This document shows positions 1 through 8,627 of a stretch of DNA of 41,809 nt, piece after piece. Origin of the DNA: Acinetobacter calcoaceticus (GTDB lineage: Bacteria > Pseudomonadota > Gammaproteobacteria > Pseudomonadales > Moraxellaceae); contig NZ_SLVJ01000031.1 in assembly GCF_004345325.1 (NCBI RefSeq), positions 1 to 41,809 of the forward strand. The letters run 5' to 3'. The notes under the pieces were generated by a model. The model saw only the letters and a list, made by a program, of their open reading frames with translations. It had not been told where the DNA came from and made no database searches. A program made the position numbers and the translations under genes. Each line of letters starts with the position of its first letter. The first letter of the stretch is position 1.

Positions 1-79
1 CCTGCTTAGCACTGGTGGGGCAACAATCGAAACAATACGGGACCATATTAGACAATATCGAAAAACAGCAAAGACCTGA
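1..79 (+). CDS. C-terminal end of a gene cut by the left edge
   Basis: A frame open from the window edge ends at a TGA at 77-79 and gives 25 residues, LLSTGGATIETIRDHIRQYR followed by KTAKT. The composition (charged, helix-like, soluble) looks like a genuine protein tail, but it is too short to assign to a family. A small GAAGC/GCTTC stem near 110-122 could be a weak end signal for it. The product is unknown. Confidence 0.45.
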   Translation, partial: LLSTGGATIETIRDHIRQYRKTAKT

Positions 80-506
80 ATAATGGGTGCTATCCCTCTC
101 CACCTGAGAAGCACTGCTTCGCAAGAAAGATTATAGATGGAGAATTTCGCACAATTAGTTAAACTGTTTTAAACACCTTTATGTGAACAAATCCTTTTTA
201 AAAATATTGATTTAAATCCTGCACTACAAAGCTTACACAGCGCAAAGATGACATTTAAATATCACTGCATATACATTTAATCCAGTTGATTTCAGCCAGA
301 ACCCTCACAGATCTTGTCTAGAACGATGAACTCGCCAGATGCAGGTCAATACAATTCCAATCCACAGTGCCATCCCCCATTGTATTCAATGCTGAATCAG
401 TTTGTCGTTGCCATAGTTTCAAGGATCAACCTGTGTGCAGCGCGTGATCAACGATAAAAAAACTGCCCTGAGGCAGAAAAAAACAATAAGCGATTAAGGA
501 CGATAT
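80..506. other. Intergenic leader before the porin gene
   Basis: No gene is convincing here on either strand. The stretch is AT-rich and presumably holds the porin promoter. Its recognisable parts are the stem-loop at 463-476 and an AAGGA ribosome-binding site just before the ATG at 507. Confidence 0.6.
455..476 (-). terminator. Stem-loop in the porin leader with a U-tract on the minus strand
   Basis: CTGCC-ctga-GGCAG at 463-476 is flanked by A-runs on the plus strand. Read on the minus strand it is a hairpin followed by a T-run, like an intrinsic terminator. No minus-strand gene ends here, so it may block antisense transcription, or it may act as a 5' leader hairpin of the porin mRNA, 30 nt before its start codon. 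Confidence 0.35.
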
Positions 507-1667
507 ATGTATATAAAATCACGGATTTTTTCTCTCGCTACCCTGACTTTTTCAAGCAGTCTATGCATCATCAGTAGCAGTCATGCCGAATTTGATTTGA
601 TCAGCAAAAACCAATTTGACTCCCCACTACTCGCGCCATTACAAGTGCAATTTGGAGGGCAACTACGTCCGCAATGGATCAACAATGCTGGGGATGAGCC
701 TAATTATTATAAAAATGGTCATGATGGTGGTAGCCGAGTACGTTTAAAGATGGATTATGATCTCAATCCTAAAACCAAACTGGTGGGCTATTATGAACGC
801 GGCTTTGATCCTTTTAATATCCTCAATTTAGATGAGCATCATAGTCCCAATGCGCTTTCTAACCAACAGCGGCAGGCCTATATCGCTATCCAGCACCAAG
901 ACTGGGGTAATCTGAGTTATGGTCAGCAGTTTGGGATTTATTATTCGGTGATTGGGAGTAAAAGCGATGTCTGGGACAACGATGCGCTCGCAGCAGCCAG
1001 CTCAAATGGTGCACATGCTTCCTATGATGGTTCAAGTCGTGCTAAAAACAGTTTGATGTACACCAAAGAAAATGAAAAATTCAAACTCTATGCCAATATC
1101 CTCTTCCCTGAAAAATCAGTCGAACTCTCTGACCAACATCGCTATAAGCGTGAACATGGTGCAGGCATCGGGCTGGACTACAAAGCCAGCAAGGATCTGA
1201 CCTATAGCGCGGCATTCAGTCAGACCAATGCCACGATCATTGATGCACACAGCCAACCGACCATACAAGAGCAAGACTATCAACAAAATATCATCGGCAC
1301 GGCGATCACCTATCAGCCCAATCAATGGTATCTCGTCGCCACCGCCAGCCATTATCATGACTTTGTGCCTTTGGCAGGTGAGCGCACTGTAGATCATTAT
1401 TTTACCGGTAATGGCTATGGCCTTGAAGCCTTTGCCGGCTATACCTTTAAGTTTGATCAGCCCTATTTAAAGTCCATTCAACCTTATGTTGCAGTAGATA
1501 CTTTGCGTTTGACGTCCGATCAACCCTACCGCAGTAACCACCAATATATTGGCTTTACCACGGAGTTTAATAAACACCTTAAAGTCATGACTGAGCATAC
1601 CTTTGCATCGAATTCAGATGATTCGGAACAAGACTCGACTTGGGTGACGATGTACATTAGTTTTTAA
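507..1667 (+). CDS. Outer-membrane porin (Gram-negative porin family)
   Basis: The 386-residue product starts with a signal peptide (basic start, hydrophobic core, likely cut after SSSHA at residue 27). The mature part is rich in alternating short strands, tyrosines and aromatic girdle-like residues. It contains the porin-type run FGGQLRPQ near the start and ends in WVTMYISF, the C-terminal Phe expected of a beta-barrel outer-membrane protein. The length fits a 16-stranded trimeric porin that would pass small solutes into the periplasm. An AAGGA site precedes the ATG and a strong terminator follows. It is monocistronic and convergent with the 5-oxoprolinase-like operon. Substrate preference cannot be read from the sequence; feeding the adjacent catabolic module is only a guess from position. 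Confidence 0.85.
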   Translation: MYIKSRIFSLATLTFSSSLCIISSSHAEFDLISKNQFDSPLLAPLQVQFGGQLRPQWINNAGDEPNYYKNGHDGGSRVRLKMDYDLNPKTKLVGYYERGFDPFNILNLDEHHSPNALSNQQRQAYIAIQHQDWGNLSYGQQFGIYYSVIGSKSDVWDNDALAAASSNGAHASYDGSSRAKNSLMYTKENEKFKLYANILFPEKSVELSDQHRYKREHGAGIGLDYKASKDLTYSAAFSQTNATIIDAHSQPTIQEQDYQQNIIGTAITYQPNQWYLVATASHYHDFVPLAGERTVDHYFTGNGYGLEAFAGYTFKFDQPYLKSIQPYVAVDTLRLTSDQPYRSNHQYIGFTTEFNKHLKVMTEHTFASNSDDSEQDSTWVTMYISF

Positions 1668-1678
1668 TCATTCCAACG

Positions 1679-1707
1679 CAAAAGACCGCAATCAATGCGG
1701 TCTTTTG
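1679..1707. terminator. Bidirectional intrinsic terminator
   Basis: A perfect 12-bp stem, CAAAAGACCGCA and its complement, encloses a 5-nt loop. The A-run on one side and T-run on the other let it serve both the porin (plus) and the carboxylase gene ending at 1734 (minus). Confidence 0.9.
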
Positions 1708-1733
1708 CTGTCTATCTGCCAGCGTATTGAGGT

Positions 1734-3494
1734 TTATTGAATCTCAGCGATCACCTGATCGGCATCACAGCTGCTATGCAGTTCAGAGAGGATCTGGATC
1801 TGACCACTTTGCTGCGCCAAGACCTGTACTTCCATTTTCATGGCTTCCATAATCGCCACCACTTGACCCTTTTCCACCTGATCCCCTGTCGCCACTTTCC
1901 ACGCACTGATCACACCATTCATCGGTGCTAATAAGTGTTGTGGCTGCGCAGATGCGGAGTGAGCGGCTGTTTGAGCTTTTGCCTGACCAGATGCATCCGA
2001 CTGAACTGCTGCATGAGCAAAAAGATCGGCAGGCAAACCCATACGATGTAATTTGCCATCGATTTCAATAAAGCTCATCACTAACGGTGCATGCTGCTGA
2101 GCAATACTGCGCTTGGCTGGGCTTAAATCTGCCTTAAAGTCATTTTCAATCCAGCGGGTATGTACTTTGAAGTCTTCAACAAAATCAGGCTCCTGTAGTA
2201 CAGCACGATGAAAGTCCAGCACGGATGCAACGCCTTCAATCTTAAATTGCTTTAAAGCGCGTTGAGCCCGTGCAATCGCCACTTCTCGGGTCGGCCCAGT
2301 GATGATTAACTTGGCCATTAAGGAATCAAAGTGCCGTGAGACCAAAGCCCCAGTACGCACCCCAGTATCCAGACGCACCCCCAGACCCGATGGCGCTTCA
2401 AATAAACTGATATGGCCAAAACCCGGAATAAAGCCACGGCTTGGATCTTCAGCATTGATCCGAAACTCTATCGCATGGCCCAGTGCTACAGGTGTGTCTT
2501 TGATGGACAGTTCAAGCCCCATCGCCACACGGATTTGCTCCACCACCAAGTCGATGCCTGTGGTTTGTTCGGTGACTGGATGTTCGACCTGTAAGCGTGT
2601 ATTCACTTCTAAAAATGACAATTTTCCATCTTGGCTAAGCAAATACTCCACCGTACCCGCACCAACATAACCTGCCGCTTGACAGATATTTTTCGCGGAA
2701 GTCAGGATTTCTGCTTGCAGTGCTTCACTTAGAAAAGGTGCAGGTGCTTCTTCGATTAACTTTTGATTGCGACGCTGTAAAGAACAATCACGCGTACCGA
2801 GCACCACAGTATTGCCATGTTGATCGGCGATGACTTGGGCTTCTAAATGGCGTGGGCGGTCGAGATATTGCTCAACAAAACATTCTCCACGGCCAAAAGC
2901 CGACTCGGCTTCGCGCACCGCCGAGGCAAATAACTCCGCCACTTCTTCGAGCTGCCATGCCACTTTCAGTCCACGACCACCGCCACCAAAGGCCGCTTTA
3001 ATCGCCATCGGTAAACCATATTGCTGTGCAAAGGCCACCGCTTCATCTGCAGACTGTAACGGTTCTTGGGTGCCTTGAACCAAGGGTGCGCCCACCGATG
3101 CCGCAATTTTACGTGCTTCGATCTTGTCACCCAGTTTCTCAATACTGGCAGGTGAAGGACCCACCCATTTTAAACCAGCATCAATCACGGCTTGAGCAAA
3201 ATCAGCGCGCTCAGATAAAAAACCATAGCCCGGATGAAGCATCGTGGCTTTGGATTTTTTCGCCACTTCGATAATGGCTGCAATATTTAAATAGGTTTCT
3301 GTGGCACGATCACCGGCCAAACCCCAAGCTTCATCTGCCAATTCGACATGTAAGCTGTCCATATCATCATTGGCATACAGCGCCACGGATTGAATACCGA
3401 GATCACGACAAGCATGAATAATACGCACCGCAATCTCACCCCGATTGGCGATGAGTAGTTTTTCAGTTTTTTTAGTAGGGATAGTCGCGTTCAT
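1734..3494 (-). CDS. Biotin carboxylase fused to a biotin carrier domain
   Basis: The 586-residue protein has an AccC-like biotin carboxylase module. Its start reads KLLIANRGEIAVRII (residues 12-26), with the ATP-grasp glycine loop FGGGGRG at 169-175 and EVNTRLQVEHPVTEQ at 296-310. A linker rich in Ala, Gln and Ser follows (about 500-520), then a C-terminal biotinyl domain with EAMKMEV, in which Lys553 is the expected biotin site. Such proteins use ATP and bicarbonate to make carboxybiotin. Its ATG overlaps the upstream PxpBC stop by 4 nt (ATGA), so the two are translationally coupled. Because the partner is a KipI/KipA-type protein and not AccA/AccD, this is probably not the fatty-acid enzyme. 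By analogy with urea carboxylase (BC, KipI/KipA-like carboxyltransferase, BCCP) it may carboxylate an amide substrate. That role is inferred. Confidence 0.85.
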   Translation of the reverse strand: MNATIPTKKTEKLLIANRGEIAVRIIHACRDLGIQSVALYANDDMDSLHVELADEAWGLAGDRATETYLNIAAIIEVAKKSKATMLHPGYGFLSERADFAQAVIDAGLKWVGPSPASIEKLGDKIEARKIAASVGAPLVQGTQEPLQSADEAVAFAQQYGLPMAIKAAFGGGGRGLKVAWQLEEVAELFASAVREAESAFGRGECFVEQYLDRPRHLEAQVIADQHGNTVVLGTRDCSLQRRNQKLIEEAPAPFLSEALQAEILTSAKNICQAAGYVGAGTVEYLLSQDGKLSFLEVNTRLQVEHPVTEQTTGIDLVVEQIRVAMGLELSIKDTPVALGHAIEFRINAEDPSRGFIPGFGHISLFEAPSGLGVRLDTGVRTGALVSRHFDSLMAKLIITGPTREVAIARAQRALKQFKIEGVASVLDFHRAVLQEPDFVEDFKVHTRWIENDFKADLSPAKRSIAQQHAPLVMSFIEIDGKLHRMGLPADLFAHAAVQSDASGQAKAQTAAHSASAQPQHLLAPMNGVISAWKVATGDQVEKGQVVAIMEAMKMEVQVLAQQSGQIQILSELHSSCDADQVIAEIQ

Positions 3495-5218
3495 GATGCA
3501 TTCTCAATCTGAATATCTGCTGTGTATTGATTAAATTTAATCTGGCAACCTGCTGGAATCTGCGCCACCAAGTCCCAATGATGTGGAGCAACCGCTGCAA
3601 TCACCGGATAGCCACCGGTGAGTGGATGATCATTCATAAACAAGACCGGTTGCCCACTCGGTGGAATCTGTAAAGCACCAGTACAGGTGCCTTCACTCTC
3701 TAATTCATGACTGATGCGGCGTGTCAGTGGTTCAGCACCCTGCAAACGCAATCCAACTCGGTTACTGTCTTGGGTGACCAACCAACTTTGGCTACACAGT
3801 CTGTCCAGACTTTCCGCATCAAACCAATCATCACGCGGTCCCATCACGATATCCAATACGACACAATCCCCGACTTGCGGTAATTTGCGTAGTGGTACTT
3901 GATCGACTTGGATGCTGCCGCTTTTCGCCTGAGCCGGATAAAGCTGATCACCCAACTGTAATGGTGCTGGCCCCAATTGCGCCAAACTGTCATAAGAATA
4001 ACTATTTAATACCGCTTGCAAGGCAAAGCCGCCACGTAGCGCGATATAGTTACGCAGTCCTGCACTGGGGCGTTTAATCTGTAGCTCATCCCCTTGATCT
4101 AAGGCAATGGCTTGATAACCTTCAAATGTTGCCACTTGACCTGTGGCATATTGCACTCGGATCTCTGCATGAGCCCCAGTGATGGCGATAATCGCAGGCT
4201 GTAAAATCTGTGCGGCAAAGCCCCCATTTAATATCTCGATCGCAGCGCAGCCGATGGCATTGCCCACAATCCGATTGGCACTGTGCAGCGCGGCCTGATC
4301 CATTGCCCCTGCTGTACCGACGCCAAGTGCAGTTTGATTTAAGCGCCCTTGGTCTTGCATCAACATTTGTAAACTGGCGGCCGTGATTTTAAATACCGCT
4401 TGCGCAGTGCTTTGCCTTGCACTGGATTCAGTCTCTACCGTCTGATGCGCTTGAGCTACAGCGTCTACGTTGCTGCTCACTGCGACCGTGGTCGGGTTAT
4501 GCGTCACATCCTCAAAATGCACCTGCATACCAGGCAATAACAAGGCTGGATTGATCCTTTCTAGATCCCACATCTTTTCCGAAGTTGAACCTATGAGCTG
4601 CCAGCCTCCCGGACTATCTTTGGGATAGATTCCCGAATAGCTCCCCGCCAAGCCCAGTGATCCCACAGGGATTTTCTTACGTGGAACCGCTAAACGAGGC
4701 ACCTCAACAAAGGGCTGATCTGGGCTATTGAGATAGGCAAAGCCCGGTGCAAATCCGATAAAAGCCACCTGCCAAGTACTGTGTTGATGGCGACGAATCA
4801 CCTCAGCCACAGACAAGCCTTGCTGCTCTGCAACTTGAGCCAGATCTTCACCTTGATAACAGATTGGAATGATCTGAACTGGGGCATCTTGTTGTAGATG
4901 CTGATCTAGATCAAGGCCGCTGATCCACGATTGCAACCGTGCCAGATCTGTTCTTAAGCGATCAAAATAGACCAAGATGGTTTTGGCAGCAGGAATCAAC
5001 TCCTGAATCACAGCGCCATGCCTGGCATTGATTTGGCCTGCCTCAAATTGGCCTATTTTGAATTGGGCCGCTTTGGTGTGGATAGCATTGGACTGGCTTG
5101 CTTTGAGTTGAGTTGCTGCATAGTGTGCTGCTTTAAGTTGAGCATATAGCGCCAACGTCTGTTCTAAGCTACTCAGCTCAATCAAAAAACAGTCTGCATT
5201 CACCGATAGAAATCGCAT
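3491..5218 (-). CDS. 5-oxoprolinase subunits B and C fused (KipI-KipA / PxpB-PxpC)
   Basis: The 575-residue product joins two domains. A KipI/PxpB domain (about 1-236) has GFAPGFAYL and PVGSLGLAGSYSGIYPKDSP. After a low-complexity linker (about 237-273) comes a KipA/PxpC domain (about 274-575) with DQGRLNQTALGVGTAGAMD. In known PxpABC enzymes these parts act with PxpA in ATP-dependent opening of 5-oxoproline to glutamate; the same domains form the carboxyltransferase of urea carboxylase. I chose the ATG at 5218 because AAAGGA lies 8 nt before it; a TTG at 5236 is the longer alternative. The N-terminal domain carries an unusual insert of about 35 residues (about 32-67). It is the third gene of the operon, 33 nt after pxpA. 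Confidence 0.85.
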   Translation of the reverse strand: MRFLSVNADCFLIELSSLEQTLALYAQLKAAHYAATQLKASQSNAIHTKAAQFKIGQFEAGQINARHGAVIQELIPAAKTILVYFDRLRTDLARLQSWISGLDLDQHLQQDAPVQIIPICYQGEDLAQVAEQQGLSVAEVIRRHQHSTWQVAFIGFAPGFAYLNSPDQPFVEVPRLAVPRKKIPVGSLGLAGSYSGIYPKDSPGGWQLIGSTSEKMWDLERINPALLLPGMQVHFEDVTHNPTTVAVSSNVDAVAQAHQTVETESSARQSTAQAVFKITAASLQMLMQDQGRLNQTALGVGTAGAMDQAALHSANRIVGNAIGCAAIEILNGGFAAQILQPAIIAITGAHAEIRVQYATGQVATFEGYQAIALDQGDELQIKRPSAGLRNYIALRGGFALQAVLNSYSYDSLAQLGPAPLQLGDQLYPAQAKSGSIQVDQVPLRKLPQVGDCVVLDIVMGPRDDWFDAESLDRLCSQSWLVTQDSNRVGLRLQGAEPLTRRISHELESEGTCTGALQIPPSGQPVLFMNDHPLTGGYPVIAAVAPHHWDLVAQIPAGCQIKFNQYTADIQIENAS

Positions 5219-5251
5219 TTGCTGATCCTTTAGCAAGTTGATTGGCGGGTC

Positions 5252-6010
5252 TTAGCCACAAAATGGACGAATCTGAATCTGGTTTTGAATCAATTCAGCA
5301 CGAATGGCCTGAGACATCTCCACCGCACCCGCAGTATCGCCATGCAGGCAAATACTGTCGGCTTGGATCGGGGTAAATACTCCATCAATCGATTGCACCC
5401 CACCGTGTTGCAACATCGAAACCACCCGTTTTGCCACCACATCTGTGTCATGTAATACCGCACCATCCATGCGACGTGAGACCAAAGAGCCATCGGCATT
5501 GTATGCACGATCAGCAAAGGCTTCAGCCACCACACGCAGACCGGCAGCACGAGCCTGTTCAATCAATGCCGAACCTGCCAGTGCCACCAGCACCAAGTCA
5601 GGATTAAACATTTTAATGGCATCAATCACCGCTTGGCCTTGATGGGCATCATGGGCAATGGTGTTGTATAAGGCACCATGTGCTTTGACATACTTCACGC
5701 TAGCACCCGCAACCTGTGCAAGACCGGCCAATGCTGAGATTTGATACAGTACATCTGCAATCAACTCCCCTCGGGACAGGTCCATATTGCGACGGCCAAA
5801 ACCCACCAGATCAGGATAAGACACATGCGCCCCAATCGTGACACCCAGTTTCACTGCCTGTTTCAGGGTATTTAAAATCCCCAATGCATCTCCGGCATGA
5901 AAGCCACAGGCAATATTGGCACTACTGACCATGGTTAAGATTTGTTCATCATTACCCATTTTCCAAGCGCCATAGCTTTCGCCTAAATCACTATTTAAAT
6001 CGATATACAT
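5252..6010 (-). CDS. pxpA: 5-oxoprolinase subunit A (LamB/YcsF family)
   Basis: The 252-residue product has the LamB/YcsF signature from the very start: DLNSDLGESYG, then MVSSANIACGFHAGD and GVTIGAHVSYPD, and later CLHGDTAGA near the C-terminus. Its length matches the family. PxpA works with PxpB and PxpC to hydrolyse the lactam of 5-oxoproline using ATP, removing a damage product of glutamine and glutathione chemistry; the enzyme is cytoplasmic. AAGGAG lies about 7 nt before the ATG. It sits between the transporter gene and the fused pxpBC gene, all on the minus strand, so the whole set is probably one transcript. Confidence 0.92.
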   Translation of the reverse strand: MYIDLNSDLGESYGAWKMGNDEQILTMVSSANIACGFHAGDALGILNTLKQAVKLGVTIGAHVSYPDLVGFGRRNMDLSRGELIADVLYQISALAGLAQVAGASVKYVKAHGALYNTIAHDAHQGQAVIDAIKMFNPDLVLVALAGSALIEQARAAGLRVVAEAFADRAYNADGSLVSRRMDGAVLHDTDVVAKRVVSMLQHGGVQSIDGVFTPIQADSICLHGDTAGAVEMSQAIRAELIQNQIQIRPFCG

Positions 6011-6092
6011 GATGTCTCTCCTTGCATCAACGGGGTGATATTGATCTTATCTGGAGCTCGGCTGAGGCTCTACGCTTAGGCCGAGACTTCGC

Positions 6093-7337
6093 TTAAATTT
6101 TGGTTAAGTAATTAAACACAGTGTTAAAGGACACATAGCCCATCCACCACGTCAACATACAGGTCAGGATGCCGAGGATCAGCAACCATTTTGGATAATT
6201 ATAATTGCCCATTAGGTCTTTGCGGCAAGCGGCCACATAGGTGAAAATCGTCAGGCCGATTGGCAATACCAAGCCATTGAAACCACCGACAAAAATCAAT
6301 AAGCCCACTGGGGTTGCATCCAAGATCAGATACAGCAGCAAAGCCAAGGCGATAAATACGCTAATGCAAATGCTGTTCAGCTTAGGCGATATATCCTTTT
6401 TAAATACGGTAAAGAAGGTCACTGAGGTATAAGCCGCACCGATGGTACTACTGATCCCTGCTGCCCAAAACACCAAACCAAACAGTTTGAAACCAAACTC
6501 ACCTGCGGCATAGCGAAATGCTTGTGCTGCTGGATTGGCGGTGTTGCTGGCCAAGTCAATGGTTGCACCGCTGACCACCACACCCAACACGGCGAGGAAC
6601 AACACATAACGCATGATCCCAACCACCACGATGCCTTTGGTCGCAGCACGTGCCACTTCTTCAATATGCTCAGGGCCAACGGTGCCTTTGTCGAGTAAGC
6701 GATGTGCGCCGGCATAGCAGATGTAGCCACCCACTGTGCCACCCACAATGGTGGTAATCGCAGCAAAATCAATAAAATCGGGCAAGACTGTTTGTTGAAC
6801 CGCCATCCCCATCGGTGGCATGACAATCGCAGCCACGATTATGATCAAGGCAATCTTCAGCAGACCCAAAAAGATCATGCTCTTGTCCATGGCCAAGGTG
6901 GCTTTACGTGAGGAGAAGATCAAAATCGCCAAAGCCCCACTGACAACGCCACCCCATTTCAGATCCAGACCAAACAAGGCATTTAGACCGAGTGACGCAC
7001 CCGCGATGTTGCCGATACTAAAGAAGAATCCACCGATAATCACCAGTACAGCCAGTAAATAACCACTGCCAGGTAACACGATATTGGCAATATCTGAAGC
7101 GCGTTTTTGGGTCAGGGTGACCACACGCCAGATATTTTGTTGCACCACAAAATCAATCAAGATCGAAAGTAAGATCCCGAAACCAAATGCGGCCCCCAAC
7201 TTTACGGTGAATGCTGCGGTTTGGGTTAAAAATCCCGGCCCCATCGCCGAGGTCGCCATCAGGAATATCGAAGCGACAATCGACCATTGCCGTTCTGAGA
7301 AAAAATTCTTTTTTGTTTCGCTAGTGCTGTTTGGCAT
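6093..7337 (-). CDS. NRAMP-related membrane transporter lacking the metal-site motifs
   Basis: The 414-residue protein has about eleven hydrophobic segments and the NRAMP fold hallmark GPGFL (residues 33-37) in the first helix. The two motifs that bind metal in true NRAMP transporters are missing. No DPGN follows in helix 1 (the sequence is GPGFLTQTAAFTVKLG), and the helix-6 region reads GGTVGGYICYAGAH (about 199-212) instead of MPH. It therefore belongs to the NRAMP-related group, as does YcsG, which sits beside pxpA (ycsF) in Bacillus subtilis. First gene of the operon, 82 nt before pxpA. From context it could import 5-oxoproline or another organic substrate, possibly with a cation; the substrate is not shown by the sequence. 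Confidence 0.8.
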   Translation of the reverse strand: MPNSTSETKKNFFSERQWSIVASIFLMATSAMGPGFLTQTAAFTVKLGAAFGFGILLSILIDFVVQQNIWRVVTLTQKRASDIANIVLPGSGYLLAVLVIIGGFFFSIGNIAGASLGLNALFGLDLKWGGVVSGALAILIFSSRKATLAMDKSMIFLGLLKIALIIIVAAIVMPPMGMAVQQTVLPDFIDFAAITTIVGGTVGGYICYAGAHRLLDKGTVGPEHIEEVARAATKGIVVVGIMRYVLFLAVLGVVVSGATIDLASNTANPAAQAFRYAAGEFGFKLFGLVFWAAGISSTIGAAYTSVTFFTVFKKDISPKLNSICISVFIALALLLYLILDATPVGLLIFVGGFNGLVLPIGLTIFTYVAACRKDLMGNYNYPKWLLILGILTCMLTWWMGYVSFNTVFNYLTKI

Positions 7338-7538
7338 GCATGAAATCCCTATCCATTGGTGTAAACAAAGCGGCCGATCCTACAACCTTCAAACGACAGA
7401 TGCTGAACACAGCTTGATAAAAATGTTGCAGTTGGCGTATCCATCACCCAAATAATGACCTTGTTGTACAAGCCAAATCAGAATGGCAATGAGCGAGCTT
7501 TATCGGTAACAGCTATCACACCACAACGATATGCCGCT

Positions 7539-7558
7539 CGCAATAAGACCTTATTGCG
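7539..7558. promoter_or_regulatory. Candidate operator, 20-bp inverted repeat
   Basis: CGCAATAAG-AC-CTTATTGCG is a perfect 9+2+9 inverted repeat about 200 nt upstream of the transporter start. No T-run follows on either side, so it looks like a protein-binding site rather than a terminator. The adjacent LysR regulator is the natural candidate, though this symmetric form is only loosely the T-N11-A type. Confidence 0.45.
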
Positions 7559-7598
7559 TGTGTGTTGTTTTTAAATAATTGTTTTTATTGAGTTTTAA

Positions 7599-7620
7599 TT
7601 ATTGTTGCGTTCAACAATAA
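7599..7620. promoter_or_regulatory. Second inverted repeat, operator or weak LysR-gene terminator
   Basis: TTATTGTTG-cgtt-CAACAATAA is a perfect 9-bp inverted repeat, 80 nt after the LysR gene stop. It has the T-N11-A character of LysR sites and shares TTATTG/CAATAA with the repeat at 7539, in the opposite arrangement. The minus-strand sequence after the hairpin is A/T-rich without a clean U-run, so operator is preferred over terminator. Confidence 0.4.
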
Positions 7621-7700
7621 GCTTTGATTATAGCGCCAGATAAGTAATCCTTATGCAAAGCATCCTAAACTTTGCACTAGATACCATTTTTAAAATGGCC

Positions 7701-8627
7701 TTAACGTTTATGAAATTGAGCCAATTGTAGATTGTAGTTCTGCTCTGCTTTCGCCGCAGTTGCCACTGCCAAAGTTGCCAATTGTTGTTTGAGTTGGGTA
7801 TGGTGCCCTTGGGTATAGATCACGGTGTAATAGAAGGACTTGAGTTTCACCGGGGTATTGATAATTTCTAAAATCCCATGCTGAATTTCTTTCAGCGCCG
7901 TGACCGTCGGCACCACCACGATGCCTAAGCCCTGCTCAGCCAAACGCAATAAGGTACTCAGTGAATAACTGCTGATCGAGATCGGTTCATCGATCTGTGC
8001 CTCTTTCATCTTTGCGCGTAGGTCTTTATAGGGATACGTCATTTTCGGATAGGTCAAAATGGTGTGTGACATCAAGGACTTTAAAGACATCTGTCCGATA
8101 CTGCCTTGAAAAGACGGTGCAGCCAAAAAGCCAATCTCATAATCACATAAGGCCTGTTCGATACAATCAAAGTGTAAGGTTGGCCCCAATAAAAATGCCA
8201 TATCCAACTCACCAATGCGCACGGCCTCATGCAAGCCCGGGGTCAGATTGACCACGATTTCCAAGGTGACTTTGGGAAATTTGGCACGCACTTTCTCGAC
8301 AAAATCCACCAACCAGGTATGTACGATCGATTCGGATACACCTAAACGAATGGTTCCAGTGAGCTGCTCCGCCTCGGTCAATTCAGCATGCAGATCACTT
8401 TCAAGACGCATAAACTTTTCAGCGTATTTGAATAACACCAGACCGTGCTCGGTGGTACTGATTTGTCGTGCACGGCGATCCAGCACTTTCATACCCAGTT
8501 CATTTTCAAGCGCAGTGATCTTTTGCGAGATTGCAGGTTGGGTGGTATTGAGCTTGTTGGCGGCTTTGACAAAGCTATTCAGCGTCACCACCCAATACAA
8601 GGCCTCAAGGTTTTTTAAATTCATCAT
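7701..8627 (-). CDS. LysR-type transcriptional regulator
   Basis: The 308-residue product has an N-terminal winged helix-turn-helix (LEALYWVVTLNSFVKAANKL, then TTQPAISQKITALENELG) and the periplasmic-binding-fold effector domain typical of LysR proteins (about residues 90-295). I start it at the ATG at 8627, which has GAGGGG about 7 nt upstream; a further in-frame start at 8678 would add 17 residues with no good site. It lies upstream of and co-directional with the transporter-pxp operon, with inverted repeats in the gap, so it probably controls that operon in response to its substrate. The effector is unknown. Confidence 0.88.
   Translation of the reverse strand: MMNLKNLEALYWVVTLNSFVKAANKLNTTQPAISQKITALENELGMKVLDRRARQISTTEHGLVLFKYAEKFMRLESDLHAELTEAEQLTGTIRLGVSESIVHTWLVDFVEKVRAKFPKVTLEIVVNLTPGLHEAVRIGELDMAFLLGPTLHFDCIEQALCDYEIGFLAAPSFQGSIGQMSLKSLMSHTILTYPKMTYPYKDLRAKMKEAQIDEPISISSYSLSTLLRLAEQGLGIVVVPTVTALKEIQHGILEIINTPVKLKSFYYTVIYTQGHHTQLKQQLATLAVATAAKAEQNYNLQLAQFHKR

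Larger units (their letters stand above)
7338..7700. other. Regulatory intergenic region before the transporter-pxp operon
   Basis: This stretch between the LysR stop and the transporter start holds no gene. It contains two perfect inverted repeats (7539-7558 and 7599-7620) and AT-rich promoter-like sequence. It must hold the operon promoter unless transcription reads through from the LysR gene. Confidence 0.6.

Noticed and set aside
1116..1397. Minus-strand 93-codon frame within the porin gene
   Set aside because: It is a shadow of the porin coding frame with no start signal of its own.
1734..3494. Acetyl-CoA carboxylase AccC of fatty-acid synthesis
   Set aside because: It is fused to its own biotin carrier and coupled to KipI/KipA and PxpA, with no AccB nearby, so a dedicated catabolic carboxylase fits better.
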